NCBI RefSeq assembly: GCF_024637875.1
Contig: NZ_CP102451.1
Span: 1,491,001 to 1,555,000 of the forward strand
Direction: 5' to 3'
From: Vagococcus luciliae
GTDB taxonomy: Bacteria > Bacillota > Bacilli > Lactobacillales > Vagococcaceae
Length of the DNA: 64,000 bases
Shown: positions 12,999 to 20,763 of the stretch, in pieces
How the letters are laid out: the number at the start of each line of letters is the position of its first letter
Numbering within the stretch: the first letter of the stretch is position 1
The notes under the pieces: model-generated
The model's database searches: none
Told to the model about the DNA's origin: nothing
The model's input: only the letters and a program-made list of their open reading frames with translations
Position numbers and translations under genes: made by a program

Positions 12999-13011
12999 AA
13001 ACACGAACATT
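12999..13011 (+). promoter_or_regulatory. PurBox-like element (candidate PurR site)
   Basis: AAACACGAACATT matches the lactococcal PurBox consensus AWWWCCGAACWWT at 11 of 13 positions, including the CGAAC core. The core G at 13005 lies about 76 bases before the start site predicted from the -10 at 13069-13074, the position I recall for PurR-activated lactococcal promoters. It precedes a purine permease gene, a usual member of the PurR regulon. Confidence 0.55.
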
Positions 13012-13045
13012 TTAAACTAAAAAATGACAAAATATAAATAAATGT

Positions 13046-13074
13046 TTGCTATTTTTTAATATTCGCTTTATAAT
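13046..13074 (+). promoter_or_regulatory. Promoter of the purine permease gene
   Basis: The -35 is TTGCTA (13046-13051), then a 17-base spacer and a perfect -10 TATAAT (13069-13074). The predicted start is near 13081. A second PurBox-like match (ATTAACGAACAAA, 13091-13103) lies in the 5' leader. Confidence 0.7.
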
Positions 13075-13132
13075 CAATTTTGTTAAAGTTATTAACGAAC
13101 AAAATATATAATGGAAGGTGTAATGTTAGGAA

Positions 13133-14569
13133 ATGGAAAAGTTTTTTAAGTTAAAAGAAAATAATACAACTGTTTCAACAGAAATTATGGCAGGAGTTAC
13201 AACATTTTTCGCAATGAGTTATATCTTATTTGTGAATCCAACAATTTTATCATTATCAGGAATGCCATTTCAAGCAGTTTTTTTAGCAACTATTATCGCA
13301 TCTGCAATAGGAACTCTAATAATGGGATTGTTTGCAAATGTTCCATATGCTCAAGCCCCAGGTATGGGATTAAATGCTTTTTTCACTTTTACAGTTGTGA
13401 TGGGCTTAGGTTATTCATGGGAACAAGGTTTAGCAATGGTTTTCTTATGCGGTATTATTAACATCATCATTACAATTACAAAATTAAGAAAATTAATTAT
13501 TCAATCCATTCCTGAAAGTTTACAACATGCTATTGGTGGAGGAATAGGAATTTTTATTGCATATGTTGGAATTAAAAATGCAGGATTTTTACACTTTACG
13601 TCAGATGAGAGCGCAATTGTTTCATCAGTTGTTGATGGTGATAAAGCAACAAATGTTGTATCAAATGGAGGAATTGTCCCAGCGTTAGCGAATTTTAGTA
13701 ATCCTGCTATTATCTTAGCCTTAATTGGATTAATTATTACAACTATTTTAGTGATAAAAAATGTAAAAGGTGCTATCTTAATAGGTATTGTTATTACAAC
13801 GATTATTTCAATTCCAATGGGTGTAGTTGATTTAGGTACTATTAATTTTCAACAAAATTCATTAGGAAACTCAATTAAAGAATTGGGTACAACATTTGGT
13901 GCAGCGTTTGGTCCGAATGGTATGACATCACTATTTTCTGATGCGTCAAAAATTCCACAAGTATTATTAACAGTCTTAGCTTTTAGTTTGTCTGATATTT
14001 TTGATACTATTGGCACCTTTATAGGAACTGGTCGTCGTACTGGTATTTTTTCTAAGGAAGAAGAAGAGTCTGTTATGACTAGTCGAGGAATTCATTCGAA
14101 AATGGATAAAGCATTGTTTGCAGACGCTATTGCTACAACTGCAGGTGCTGTAGTAGGAACAAGTAACGTGACAACCTATGTTGAAAGTGCAGCAGGTATT
14201 GGTGCAGGTGGTAGAACGGGGTTAACATCTGTTGTTGTTGCAGCAATGTTCTTATTGAGTAGCTTTTTATCCCCAGTTGTAGGAGCTGTTCCAACACAAG
14301 CAACTGCGCCAGCATTAATTTTGGTTGGTGTGATGATGATGGCATCATTTAAAGAAATTGAGTGGACAAATTTAGAAGATGCCATTCCAGCCTTCTTTAC
14401 TTCAATTTTTATGGGACTAGCTTATAGTATTTCTTATGGTATTGCTGCTGGTTTTATATTTTTTGTGTTGATCAAAGTAGTTAAAGGAAAAGTAAAAGAA
14501 ATTTCTCCAGTTTTATGGATCGTTACTGGACTATTCATTATAAACTTTATTGTTTTAGCAACATTGTAA
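13133..14569 (+). CDS. Adenine/guanine/hypoxanthine permease, AzgA/PbuG family
   Basis: Cytoplasmic-membrane purine permease of the NCS2 superfamily, COG2252 branch, with 478 residues and about 12-14 membrane segments. Diagnostic stretches are APGMGLNAFF (about 79-88), DIFDTIGTFIGTGRR, VGTSNVTTYVESAAG and TAPALILVGVMMM, matching PbuG/PbuO rather than the xanthine or uracil branches. The start MEKFFKLKEN fits the family, but its ribosome site is poor: TTAGG ends only two bases before ATG, while the better GGAAGG (13113-13118) serves an out-of-frame short ORF. The gene is monocistronic between terminators. PurR control is suggested by the upstream PurBox; no guanine riboswitch is visible. Confidence 0.92.
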   Translation: MEKFFKLKENNTTVSTEIMAGVTTFFAMSYILFVNPTILSLSGMPFQAVFLATIIASAIGTLIMGLFANVPYAQAPGMGLNAFFTFTVVMGLGYSWEQGLAMVFLCGIINIIITITKLRKLIIQSIPESLQHAIGGGIGIFIAYVGIKNAGFLHFTSDESAIVSSVVDGDKATNVVSNGGIVPALANFSNPAIILALIGLIITTILVIKNVKGAILIGIVITTIISIPMGVVDLGTINFQQNSLGNSIKELGTTFGAAFGPNGMTSLFSDASKIPQVLLTVLAFSLSDIFDTIGTFIGTGRRTGIFSKEEEESVMTSRGIHSKMDKALFADAIATTAGAVVGTSNVTTYVESAAGIGAGGRTGLTSVVVAAMFLLSSFLSPVVGAVPTQATAPALILVGVMMMASFKEIEWTNLEDAIPAFFTSIFMGLAYSISYGIAAGFIFFVLIKVVKGKVKEISPVLWIVTGLFIINFIVLATL

Positions 14570-14590
14570 TAAGTATTAAATAAAAAGAAT

Positions 14591-14631
14591 AAAACGTATC
14601 TGATTAGTAATTATTTCAGGTGCGTTTTTTT
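14591..14631 (+). terminator. Intrinsic terminator after the purine permease
   Basis: Arms AAAACGTATCTGA and TCAGGTGCGTTTT pair with two G-U wobbles across a 12-base loop and are followed by a T-run. Confidence 0.8.
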
Positions 14632-14669
14632 ATGTAAAAAATTTATTAAATTGTTAAAAAAATAATTTC

Positions 14670-14701
14670 TAGGTTTTCAGATTATAAACCTATGTTATAA
14701 T
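14670..14701 (+). promoter_or_regulatory. Promoter of cdaA-cdaR-glmM with overlapping inverted repeat
   Basis: Extended -10 TGTTATAAT (TATAAT at 14696-14701) with a weak -35 TTTTCA (14674-14679). A 7-base inverted repeat TAGGTTT (14670-14676) / AAACCTA (14686-14692) brackets the -35 and spacer and could be an operator. A second inverted repeat, AAGTATTT / AAATACTT (14721-14728, 14749-14756), lies in the 5' leader with GGGGGG in its loop. Confidence 0.55.
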
Positions 14702-14783
14702 AAGAAAAGTATCATAAAGCAAGTATTTGGGGGGATTATTAATAGTATAAATACTTATAAAAAAATGAAGGGGGAGGAGCAAG

Positions 14784-15683
14784 GTGATATTAACTGGAAC
14801 AAGCTTGTTCAGACCTGAGATTTGGCAAAATTTACTCAACAAGTATTTAACTTTGAGTGTTTTGGTTCATGTAGTAGATATATTAGTCGTTTGGTATGTT
14901 GTTTATAAGTTGTTAATGCTATTAAATGACACAAAAGCCATCCAAGTTTTTAAGGGAATCGCAGTGATTATCATTGTAAGAATCGTTAGTGATTTTTTAG
15001 GTTTAAATACCGTTTCATGGCTAATGAATCAGGTGATTACTTATGGTGTTGTTGCAGCAATTGTTATTTTTCAACCAGAAGTTAGACGAGGGCTAGAACA
15101 TCTTGGTAGAGGTGCTGCCTTAACACATTCTAACAGACAAAAAAATATGCAACAGTCTTTTATAACAGCTTTAGATGAAGCTCTACAGTATATGTCTAAA
15201 CGGAAAATTGGTGCGTTGATTACTATTCAACGAAATGATAATTTAATTGATATTATTGAAAGTGGTATTCCACTTGATGCAGATATTTCTAGTCAGTTAT
15301 TAATTAATATTTTTATTCCAAATACTCCATTACATGATGGTGCAGTGATTATTAAAGACAATAAAATAGCATCCGCTTCAAGTTATTTACCTCTGTCTGA
15401 GAGTAATAAAATTCCCAAAGAGTTTGGAACCAGACATCGTGCTGCAATTGGTGTCAGTGAAACATCTGATGCCTTAACACTTGTTGTATCAGAAGAAACA
15501 GGAGAGGTTAGTATTACACACAATAAAACATTTCTACCTGGACTTCAACGAGAAGCGTATCTGGAAGTGTTAAAACAAGAATTATCTGATTCTAATGAAG
15601 AAGAGTCACAATCAGGTATTGCTTTGTTTATTGAAGACGTAAAAAAAAGCTTTAAAAAAGGAGGCAAAAAAGATGAAAAATGA
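14784..15683 (+). CDS. cdaA: Diadenylate cyclase CdaA (c-di-AMP synthase)
   Basis: Membrane-bound enzyme that joins two ATP to make c-di-AMP, the essential messenger for potassium and osmotic balance and cell-wall homeostasis. Three N-terminal membrane segments (about 25-100) precede a DAC domain with the catalytic motifs DGA (185-187, in PLHDGAVII) and RHR (217-219, in GTRHRAAIG). Start is GTG at 14784 behind a strong GGGGGAGGAG. The C-terminal tail is Lys-rich. It overlaps cdaR by 11 bases and lies in the conserved order cdaA-cdaR-glmM. CdaR and GlmM bind CdaA and modulate its activity in related bacteria. Confidence 0.97.
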   Translation: MILTGTSLFRPEIWQNLLNKYLTLSVLVHVVDILVVWYVVYKLLMLLNDTKAIQVFKGIAVIIIVRIVSDFLGLNTVSWLMNQVITYGVVAAIVIFQPEVRRGLEHLGRGAALTHSNRQKNMQQSFITALDEALQYMSKRKIGALITIQRNDNLIDIIESGIPLDADISSQLLINIFIPNTPLHDGAVIIKDNKIASASSYLPLSESNKIPKEFGTRHRAAIGVSETSDALTLVVSEETGEVSITHNKTFLPGLQREAYLEVLKQELSDSNEEESQSGIALFIEDVKKSFKKGGKKDEK

Positions 15684-16656
15684 TAGTAGATCACCTTGGT
15701 TTATTCGAATTTTATCTCTCTTTTTTGCTATTCTATTATATTATAATGCTAATTCGTTTGTTATTTCGAATAAAACTGTTACGGGAACGATGAAAGAATT
15801 GCAAGCAACAGCTGAAAATGTACCTGTCAATGTAACGTATAATCAAGATAAATACTTTATTTCTGGTTATCAAGAAACCGTTTCTGTTGATTTAACAAGT
15901 AATAATAAAATTTTACTTGATAAAGAATCAAATGCTGAGACAAGAGGATTTTCCGTTGTCATGGACTTAACTAAATATAATGTAGGAACACATGAGGTGC
16001 CTTTAGAGGTAGTTGGGTTGCCTAATTCTGTTAAGGGAACTATTAAGCCAAGTAAACTATCAGTAACGATAGAAAATAAAGATAGTAATACATTCAAAGT
16101 GGAACCGGCAATTGATAATAAAATTTATCAAGAGGGTTACTCAACAAATGAAGCAACAATTGACCCGATGACTGTAAAAGTAAGTGGTTCAGAAGCATCT
16201 GTCAAAGAAGTAGACAGAGTTATTGCAGGTGTGAGTGATAAAACAAATGTGACAAGCAATTTTTCTGAAAGAGTCAAACCTTATGCAGTCAATAAATCTG
16301 GCGAGCCCCTTGATGTAAAAATTGAACCTGAAACAGTTAGTGTGAATGTAAAAGTAACAGTTCCAAGCAAACGAGTAAAAGTTACACCTGTTCAGTCAGG
16401 AACGATATCTAAAGGGATAAAAGATTTTACCTTTACTATTAAAGATGACATGGTTGATATTGAAGGTCCTAAAGAAGTACTAGATGAAATAAACGGCATT
16501 GAACTAAAAATTGATACAAGTAATATTAAAGAAACGGTAACTAGCTCATATGCTGTTGTTGTTCCAAATGGAGTGAAAGTTATTCCAGAAACTGTCTCAG
16601 TGACGGTTAAACCAAATGAAGTAAAAACATCAACAAGTGATAGTTCGAGTAAATAA
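15673..16656 (+). CDS. cdaR: CdaA regulatory protein CdaR (YbbR repeats)
   Basis: Single-pass membrane protein of 327 residues with one N-terminal transmembrane helix (about 8-28) and extracytoplasmic YbbR-type repeats covering about 45-315, then a Ser/Thr-rich tail. In Bacillus, Listeria and Staphylococcus it contacts CdaA and tunes c-di-AMP synthesis. The gene overlaps cdaA by 11 bases, with its ribosome site AAAGGAGGC inside the cdaA end, so synthesis is coupled. glmM follows after 41 bases. Confidence 0.94.
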   Translation: MKNDSRSPWFIRILSLFFAILLYYNANSFVISNKTVTGTMKELQATAENVPVNVTYNQDKYFISGYQETVSVDLTSNNKILLDKESNAETRGFSVVMDLTKYNVGTHEVPLEVVGLPNSVKGTIKPSKLSVTIENKDSNTFKVEPAIDNKIYQEGYSTNEATIDPMTVKVSGSEASVKEVDRVIAGVSDKTNVTSNFSERVKPYAVNKSGEPLDVKIEPETVSVNVKVTVPSKRVKVTPVQSGTISKGIKDFTFTIKDDMVDIEGPKEVLDEINGIELKIDTSNIKETVTSSYAVVVPNGVKVIPETVSVTVKPNEVKTSTSDSSSK

Positions 16657-16697
16657 AATAAAAGAATAAATTGTAAATTGAGTTAGGAGATAAAAAA

Positions 16698-18053
16698 ATG
16701 GGTAAATATTTTGGAACTGATGGTGTTAGAGGGATAGCTAATAAAGAATTGACACCAGAGTTAGCATTTAAAATCGGACGGTGTGGAGGGCATGTTTTAT
16801 GTCAACATAGCCATTTGACAGAAGGAAAACCACAGGTATTAGTAGGAAGAGATACACGAATTTCTGGGCAGTTATTAGAGCAAGCATTAATTTCTGGACT
16901 GTTATCAGTTGGAATCGAAGTATTACAACTTGGCGTTATTTCAACTCCTGGTGTGGCTTATTTAACAAGAACACAAAAAGCAGCTGCTGGTGTTATGATT
17001 TCAGCATCACATAATCCTGCTGAAGATAATGGGATTAAATTCTTTGGTCCTGATGGCTTCAAATTATCTGATGAAGAGGAAGAAGAGATTGAGGTATTAT
17101 TAGATGCGGAAACCGATTTATTACCTCGTCCATCAGCTTTAGGGTTAGGAACATTGAATATCTACCGTGAGGGTTCTCAAAAATATATTGAATTCTTGAA
17201 AAAAACTGTATCTGAATCGTTGAATGGATTAACAGTTTGTCTAGATGGAGCAAATGGAGCAACTAGTCCATTAATTAATCAATTATTTGCTGATTTAGAT
17301 ACTGATTTCTATACAATGGGAGTAAGGCCAGATGGATTAAATATTAATGACGGTGTAGGATCGACTCATCCTGAAGAATTAGCTAAATTTGTCGTTGAAA
17401 AAGAAGCAGACTTAGGATTGGCATTTGATGGTGATGGTGATCGCGTGATAGCAGTTGATGAAAATGGTCAAATTGTTGATGGAGATAAAATTTTATATAT
17501 TTGTGGAAAATACCTTTCAGCAAATGATGAATTGAACAAAAATACGATTGTTGCGACAGTTATGAGTAATTTAGGCTTTCATAAAGCAGTTGAAGAGGCT
17601 GGATTGACAGCTGTAACAACTCAAGTAGGAGATCGTTATGTTGTAGAAGAAATGAGAAAATCTGGTTACAATCTTGGCGGAGAACAATCTGGACATATTG
17701 TTTTCTTACAACATAATACAACTGGTGATGGTCTATTATCTGGTATTCAACTAATGCAAGTGATGAAATCTTCCGGTAAAAAATTATCAGAACTAGTAGC
17801 AGATATTGAAGAATATCCTCAAAAATTAGTGAATATAAAAGTGTCAGATAAATATGGTGCAATGGACGTTCCAGCAATTAAAGCAATTATTGAAGAAGTA
17901 GAAGGTGAAATGGACGGCGATGGTCGTGTCTTAGTAAGACCTTCAGGAACTGAACCACTATTACGTGTGATGGCCGAAGCACCAACAGAAGAAAAAGTAA
18001 ATTATTATGTAGAAAAAATTGCGAATGTTGTGATTCAAGAAATAGGAATTTAA
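16698..18053 (+). CDS. glmM: Phosphoglucosamine mutase GlmM
   Basis: Converts glucosamine-6-phosphate to glucosamine-1-phosphate on the route to UDP-GlcNAc. It is an alpha-D-phosphohexomutase of 451 residues with the phosphoserine loop ISASHNP (Ser104), the metal loop DGDGDR near 244-249, a sugar-binding GGEQSGH motif and the phosphate-binding RPSGTEP near the C-terminus. GlmM also binds and inhibits CdaA in several Firmicutes, so its place after cdaA-cdaR is functionally meaningful. A terminator follows, and glmS is transcribed separately. Confidence 0.97.
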   Translation: MGKYFGTDGVRGIANKELTPELAFKIGRCGGHVLCQHSHLTEGKPQVLVGRDTRISGQLLEQALISGLLSVGIEVLQLGVISTPGVAYLTRTQKAAAGVMISASHNPAEDNGIKFFGPDGFKLSDEEEEEIEVLLDAETDLLPRPSALGLGTLNIYREGSQKYIEFLKKTVSESLNGLTVCLDGANGATSPLINQLFADLDTDFYTMGVRPDGLNINDGVGSTHPEELAKFVVEKEADLGLAFDGDGDRVIAVDENGQIVDGDKILYICGKYLSANDELNKNTIVATVMSNLGFHKAVEEAGLTAVTTQVGDRYVVEEMRKSGYNLGGEQSGHIVFLQHNTTGDGLLSGIQLMQVMKSSGKKLSELVADIEEYPQKLVNIKVSDKYGAMDVPAIKAIIEEVEGEMDGDGRVLVRPSGTEPLLRVMAEAPTEEKVNYYVEKIANVVIQEIGI

Positions 18054-18062
18054 GGTTTCCAT

Positions 18063-18101
18063 AAAAATGATGTTATTCAGAGATGATAACATCATTTTTT
18101 C
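18063..18101 (+). terminator. Intrinsic terminator after glmM
   Basis: Stem AAAAATGATGTTAT (18063-18076) / ATAACATCATTTTT (18086-18099) with a T-run. It closes the cdaA-cdaR-glmM transcript. Confidence 0.9.
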
Positions 18102-18150
18102 TTTGTCTATACCAAAATGTTATAAAAAGAAAGATAAATTTATTTTAATA

Positions 18151-18179
18151 TTGACTGAAAGCTTATTAAAGGTTATTAT
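18151..18179 (+). promoter_or_regulatory. Promoter of glmS
   Basis: The -35 TTGACT (18151-18156) is separated by 17 bases from TATTAT (18174-18179); TATAAT at 18177-18182 overlaps it. The transcript would carry the ribozyme in its 5' leader. Confidence 0.7.
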
Positions 18180-18222
18180 AATCTTGTTTCTATTTTTTAT
18201 TACTATTTAAGGTATCTATACC

Positions 18223-18352
18223 AATTTAGCGCCAGACCTTTTTAGGTGACGAGGAATGAGTTTATCGAAAATTCGGCGGGTGGCTCATAGGGTTTGCACT
18301 CTTAGGATAAAGACAAAATAACAAGGGAACTTGTTTGACAAAACTTTATTCA
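18223..18352 (+). ncRNA. glmS ribozyme (glucosamine-6-phosphate-activated)
   Basis: The leader contains the conserved core AGCGCCAGA (18228-18236), GACGAGG, the GTTTATCGA stretch, ATTCGGCGGGTGGCTC, and later the P4 hairpin AACAAGG-GAA-CTTGTT and the P3 pair GATAAAG / CTTTATT. Self-cleavage is expected between A18228 and G18229. In known examples GlcN6P acts as cofactor and cleavage destabilises the mRNA, giving feedback on GlmS. The distance from the ribozyme end to the glmS ATG is about 47 bases. Exact stem boundaries were drawn by eye. Confidence 0.93.
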
Positions 18353-18399
18353 TGCAAAAAAATAGAAACAACTATTTTAAAAGAAAGTTGGAAATATGA

Positions 18400-20208
18400 A
18401 TGTGTGGAATAGTTGGAGTAATCGGAAATAACCGAGCGAAAGATATCCTGTTAACAGGATTAGAAAAATTAGAATATAGAGGCTATGACTCAGCGGGAAT
18501 TATGGTGGCTGATGACACGGAAGCTTATCTTGTTAAAACACCAGGTCGTGTGAGTGAATTAAAAGCTTTAGCTAATAGCGTTCCTGAAGGCCATATTGGA
18601 ATTGGTCATACACGTTGGGCAACACATGGTGTACCAAATACAGAAAATGCACACCCACATCAATCAACAAGTGGGAAATTCTGTTTAGTACATAATGGTG
18701 TGATTGAAAATTATTTGGATTTAAAAACTGATTATTTAAGCGATATTGCGTTAAAAGGTGATACTGATAGTGAGATTGTAGTTGAATTAGTGGATTATTT
18801 TTACCGTCAAGGAAAGACACCATTTGAAGCATTCGAAACTGCTCTAAATAAAGTAGAAGGATCTTATGCCATCGCGTTAATGGACGTAGAAGATAGCAAC
18901 ACGCTATACCTTGCGAAAAATAAAAGCCCGCTACTAATTGGTCTTGGAGAAAACTGTCATTATGTAGGTAGTGATGCTATGGCCATGATTAATGAAACAA
19001 ATGAATTTGTTGAAATTAAAGATGGTGAACGCATTGTTTTAACATCTAATAACATGATAATTTTTGATAAAGATTCAAATAAATTATCACGTGATTCCTT
19101 TGTGGCTGATATTGATGCGACAGATACTGAAAAAGGTTTATATCCTCATTACATGTTAAAAGAAATTGATGAGCAACCAGGTGTTATGAGAAAATTAATT
19201 TCTGAATACTTAACTGAAGATGGTCTATCAACAATTGATGATGAAATAGTATCACATATGGCATCAAGTGATCGTATCTATATCGTTGGATGTGGTACTA
19301 GTTGGCATGCAGGATTAGTGGGTAAAAAAATCATTGAAGAGTTAACTAATATTCCAGTTGAAGTGCATCTAGCTAGTGAGATGGGCTATGATATGCCAAT
19401 TTTATCAGAAAAACCTTTCTTCATTTTCTTAACGCAAAGTGGTGAAACAGCTGATAGTCGTCAAGTATTAGTAAAAGTGAATGAATTAGATTTACCATCA
19501 TTGACTATTACAAATGTTAAAGGGTCTACACTATCACGTGAAGCGACTTATACTTTATTGTTACATGCTGGTCCTGAAATTGCGGTAGCATCAACAAAAG
19601 CTTATACATCTCAAATTGCTGTAATGGCTTATTTAGCACAAACAGTAGGGGTAGAAAAAAATATTGAATTAGCTAAATCTATTGATTTAGCACACGAGAT
19701 GGCTATTGTTGCATCTGTGATGGATTCAATGATTAGTGAAAAAGATTTGATTTCTAATCTTAGTGAGTCATTTTTAGGAACAACACGTAATGCCTTCTTT
19801 ATTGGTCGTGGCTTAGATTATGCCGTATCAATGGAAGCAGCCCTTAAATTAAAAGAAATCTCTTATATTCAAGCAGAAGGATTTGCTGCTGGGGAATTAA
19901 AACATGGAACCATTGCCTTGATTGAAGAGGGAACACCAGTCATTTCGATTATTACAGATGAAAAAACAGCTAGTCATACACGTGGAAATGCTAAGGAAGT
20001 AGAGAGTCGTGGAGCGAATGTGTTAACCATCTCACTTGAAAATGTCTCACATGACGGCGATGAACTCGTGTTGTTGCCAGTACATGAATTATTGACACCA
20101 TTAGTTAGTGTGGTACCTTTACAGCTATTAGCTTATTATGCAAGTTTACAAAGAGGCTTAGATGTTGATAAACCTCGTAATTTAGCAAAAAGTGTCACAG
20201 TAGAATAA
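18400..20208 (+). CDS. glmS: Glutamine--fructose-6-phosphate aminotransferase GlmS
   Basis: First enzyme of hexosamine synthesis: fructose-6-phosphate plus glutamine gives glucosamine-6-phosphate. The start MCGIVGVIG exposes the N-terminal catalytic Cys after Met removal. An N-terminal class II glutaminase domain (about 1-220) is followed by two SIS domains with CGTSWHAG, the TQSGETADS loop and a C-terminal KSVTVE ending. Length 602 is normal. Control is through the upstream ribozyme, and the product feeds GlmM encoded just before. Confidence 0.98.
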   Translation: MCGIVGVIGNNRAKDILLTGLEKLEYRGYDSAGIMVADDTEAYLVKTPGRVSELKALANSVPEGHIGIGHTRWATHGVPNTENAHPHQSTSGKFCLVHNGVIENYLDLKTDYLSDIALKGDTDSEIVVELVDYFYRQGKTPFEAFETALNKVEGSYAIALMDVEDSNTLYLAKNKSPLLIGLGENCHYVGSDAMAMINETNEFVEIKDGERIVLTSNNMIIFDKDSNKLSRDSFVADIDATDTEKGLYPHYMLKEIDEQPGVMRKLISEYLTEDGLSTIDDEIVSHMASSDRIYIVGCGTSWHAGLVGKKIIEELTNIPVEVHLASEMGYDMPILSEKPFFIFLTQSGETADSRQVLVKVNELDLPSLTITNVKGSTLSREATYTLLLHAGPEIAVASTKAYTSQIAVMAYLAQTVGVEKNIELAKSIDLAHEMAIVASVMDSMISEKDLISNLSESFLGTTRNAFFIGRGLDYAVSMEAALKLKEISYIQAEGFAAGELKHGTIALIEEGTPVISIITDEKTASHTRGNAKEVESRGANVLTISLENVSHDGDELVLLPVHELLTPLVSVVPLQLLAYYASLQRGLDVDKPRNLAKSVTVE

Positions 20209-20217
20209 AAGATTAAA

Positions 20218-20250
20218 AGCCAACTTTCTTAAGTGAAGGTTGGTTTTTTT
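20218..20250 (+). terminator. Intrinsic terminator after glmS
   Basis: Stem AGCCAACTTTC / GAAGGTTGG with a short loop and a T-run, beginning about ten bases after the glmS stop. Confidence 0.85.
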
Positions 20251-20332
20251 AAAAAAATATTTTACTATATGGTATGTTTTTTTTATTTTGATAAAGATGA
20301 TATAATAACAGAAAAGAAGGGGATATTTGCTT

Positions 20333-20685
20333 ATGTACAAAAAACTTGGAGTTATTTAGATAATAGTGATGTGCTTAACTGCTTTTATTTTAGGTGCGTG
20401 TTCAAAAAATGAGCACGATGTTAAATCTACTCAAATTACCTTGGTGGTCAATAATAAAGAATTTTTACAAGAAAATGCGTTGTATCAATTTGAAAATGGT
20501 CAATTGGATGTTTATCTGACTTTTTCACTATTTGAAAATCCAAACACTAATCCATCAGATTCAGAATACGATAAGAAGTTAGAGGAAATTGTAAATGCTT
20601 TAAATAAAGAATATCCCAATGAGAAAATGACAAACGATTGGTTGACGATTTAGGCAATGAATATGAACTAGCTTATACTAAATAA
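20333..20685 (+). pseudogene. Lipoprotein gene broken by a stop codon and a frameshift
   Basis: From ATG at 20333 (GAAGGGG upstream) the frame reads MYKKLGVI, then a TAG at 20357-20359, then resumes through a signal peptide ending in the lipobox LGAC and about 85 residues of mature protein. A second lesion lies near 20631: the frame ends at TAG 20651-20653, but one extra A in the ACAAACG run would give MTKRLVDDLGNEYELAYTK and end at TAA 20683-20685. A restart at 20366 would lack the basic n-region and any ribosome site. The intact protein would be a surface lipoprotein of about 115 residues. I do not recognise its family. Confidence 0.7.
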
Positions 20686-20710
20686 CATAATAATCAAAAG
20701 ATATTTTTAG

Positions 20711-20755
20711 ATAACAAAAAGTCGAAAATTAAACTAATTTTCGACTTTTTGTTAT
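20711..20755. terminator. Bidirectional intrinsic terminator
   Basis: Long perfect stem AACAAAAAGTCGAAAATTA / TAATTTTCGACTTTTTGTT with a three-base loop, between the lipoprotein pseudogene (+) and the antiporter gene (-). Confidence 0.9.
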
Positions 20756-20763
20756 GTTTTAAT

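Noticed and set aside
12966-13132. Possible guanine riboswitch upstream of the purine permease gene
   Set aside because: None of the conserved purine-aptamer stretches is present; the region looks like a promoter with PurBox-like sites.
17560-17877. 105-codon open frame opposite glmM
   Set aside because: A shadow of a well-supported gene, with no start signals.
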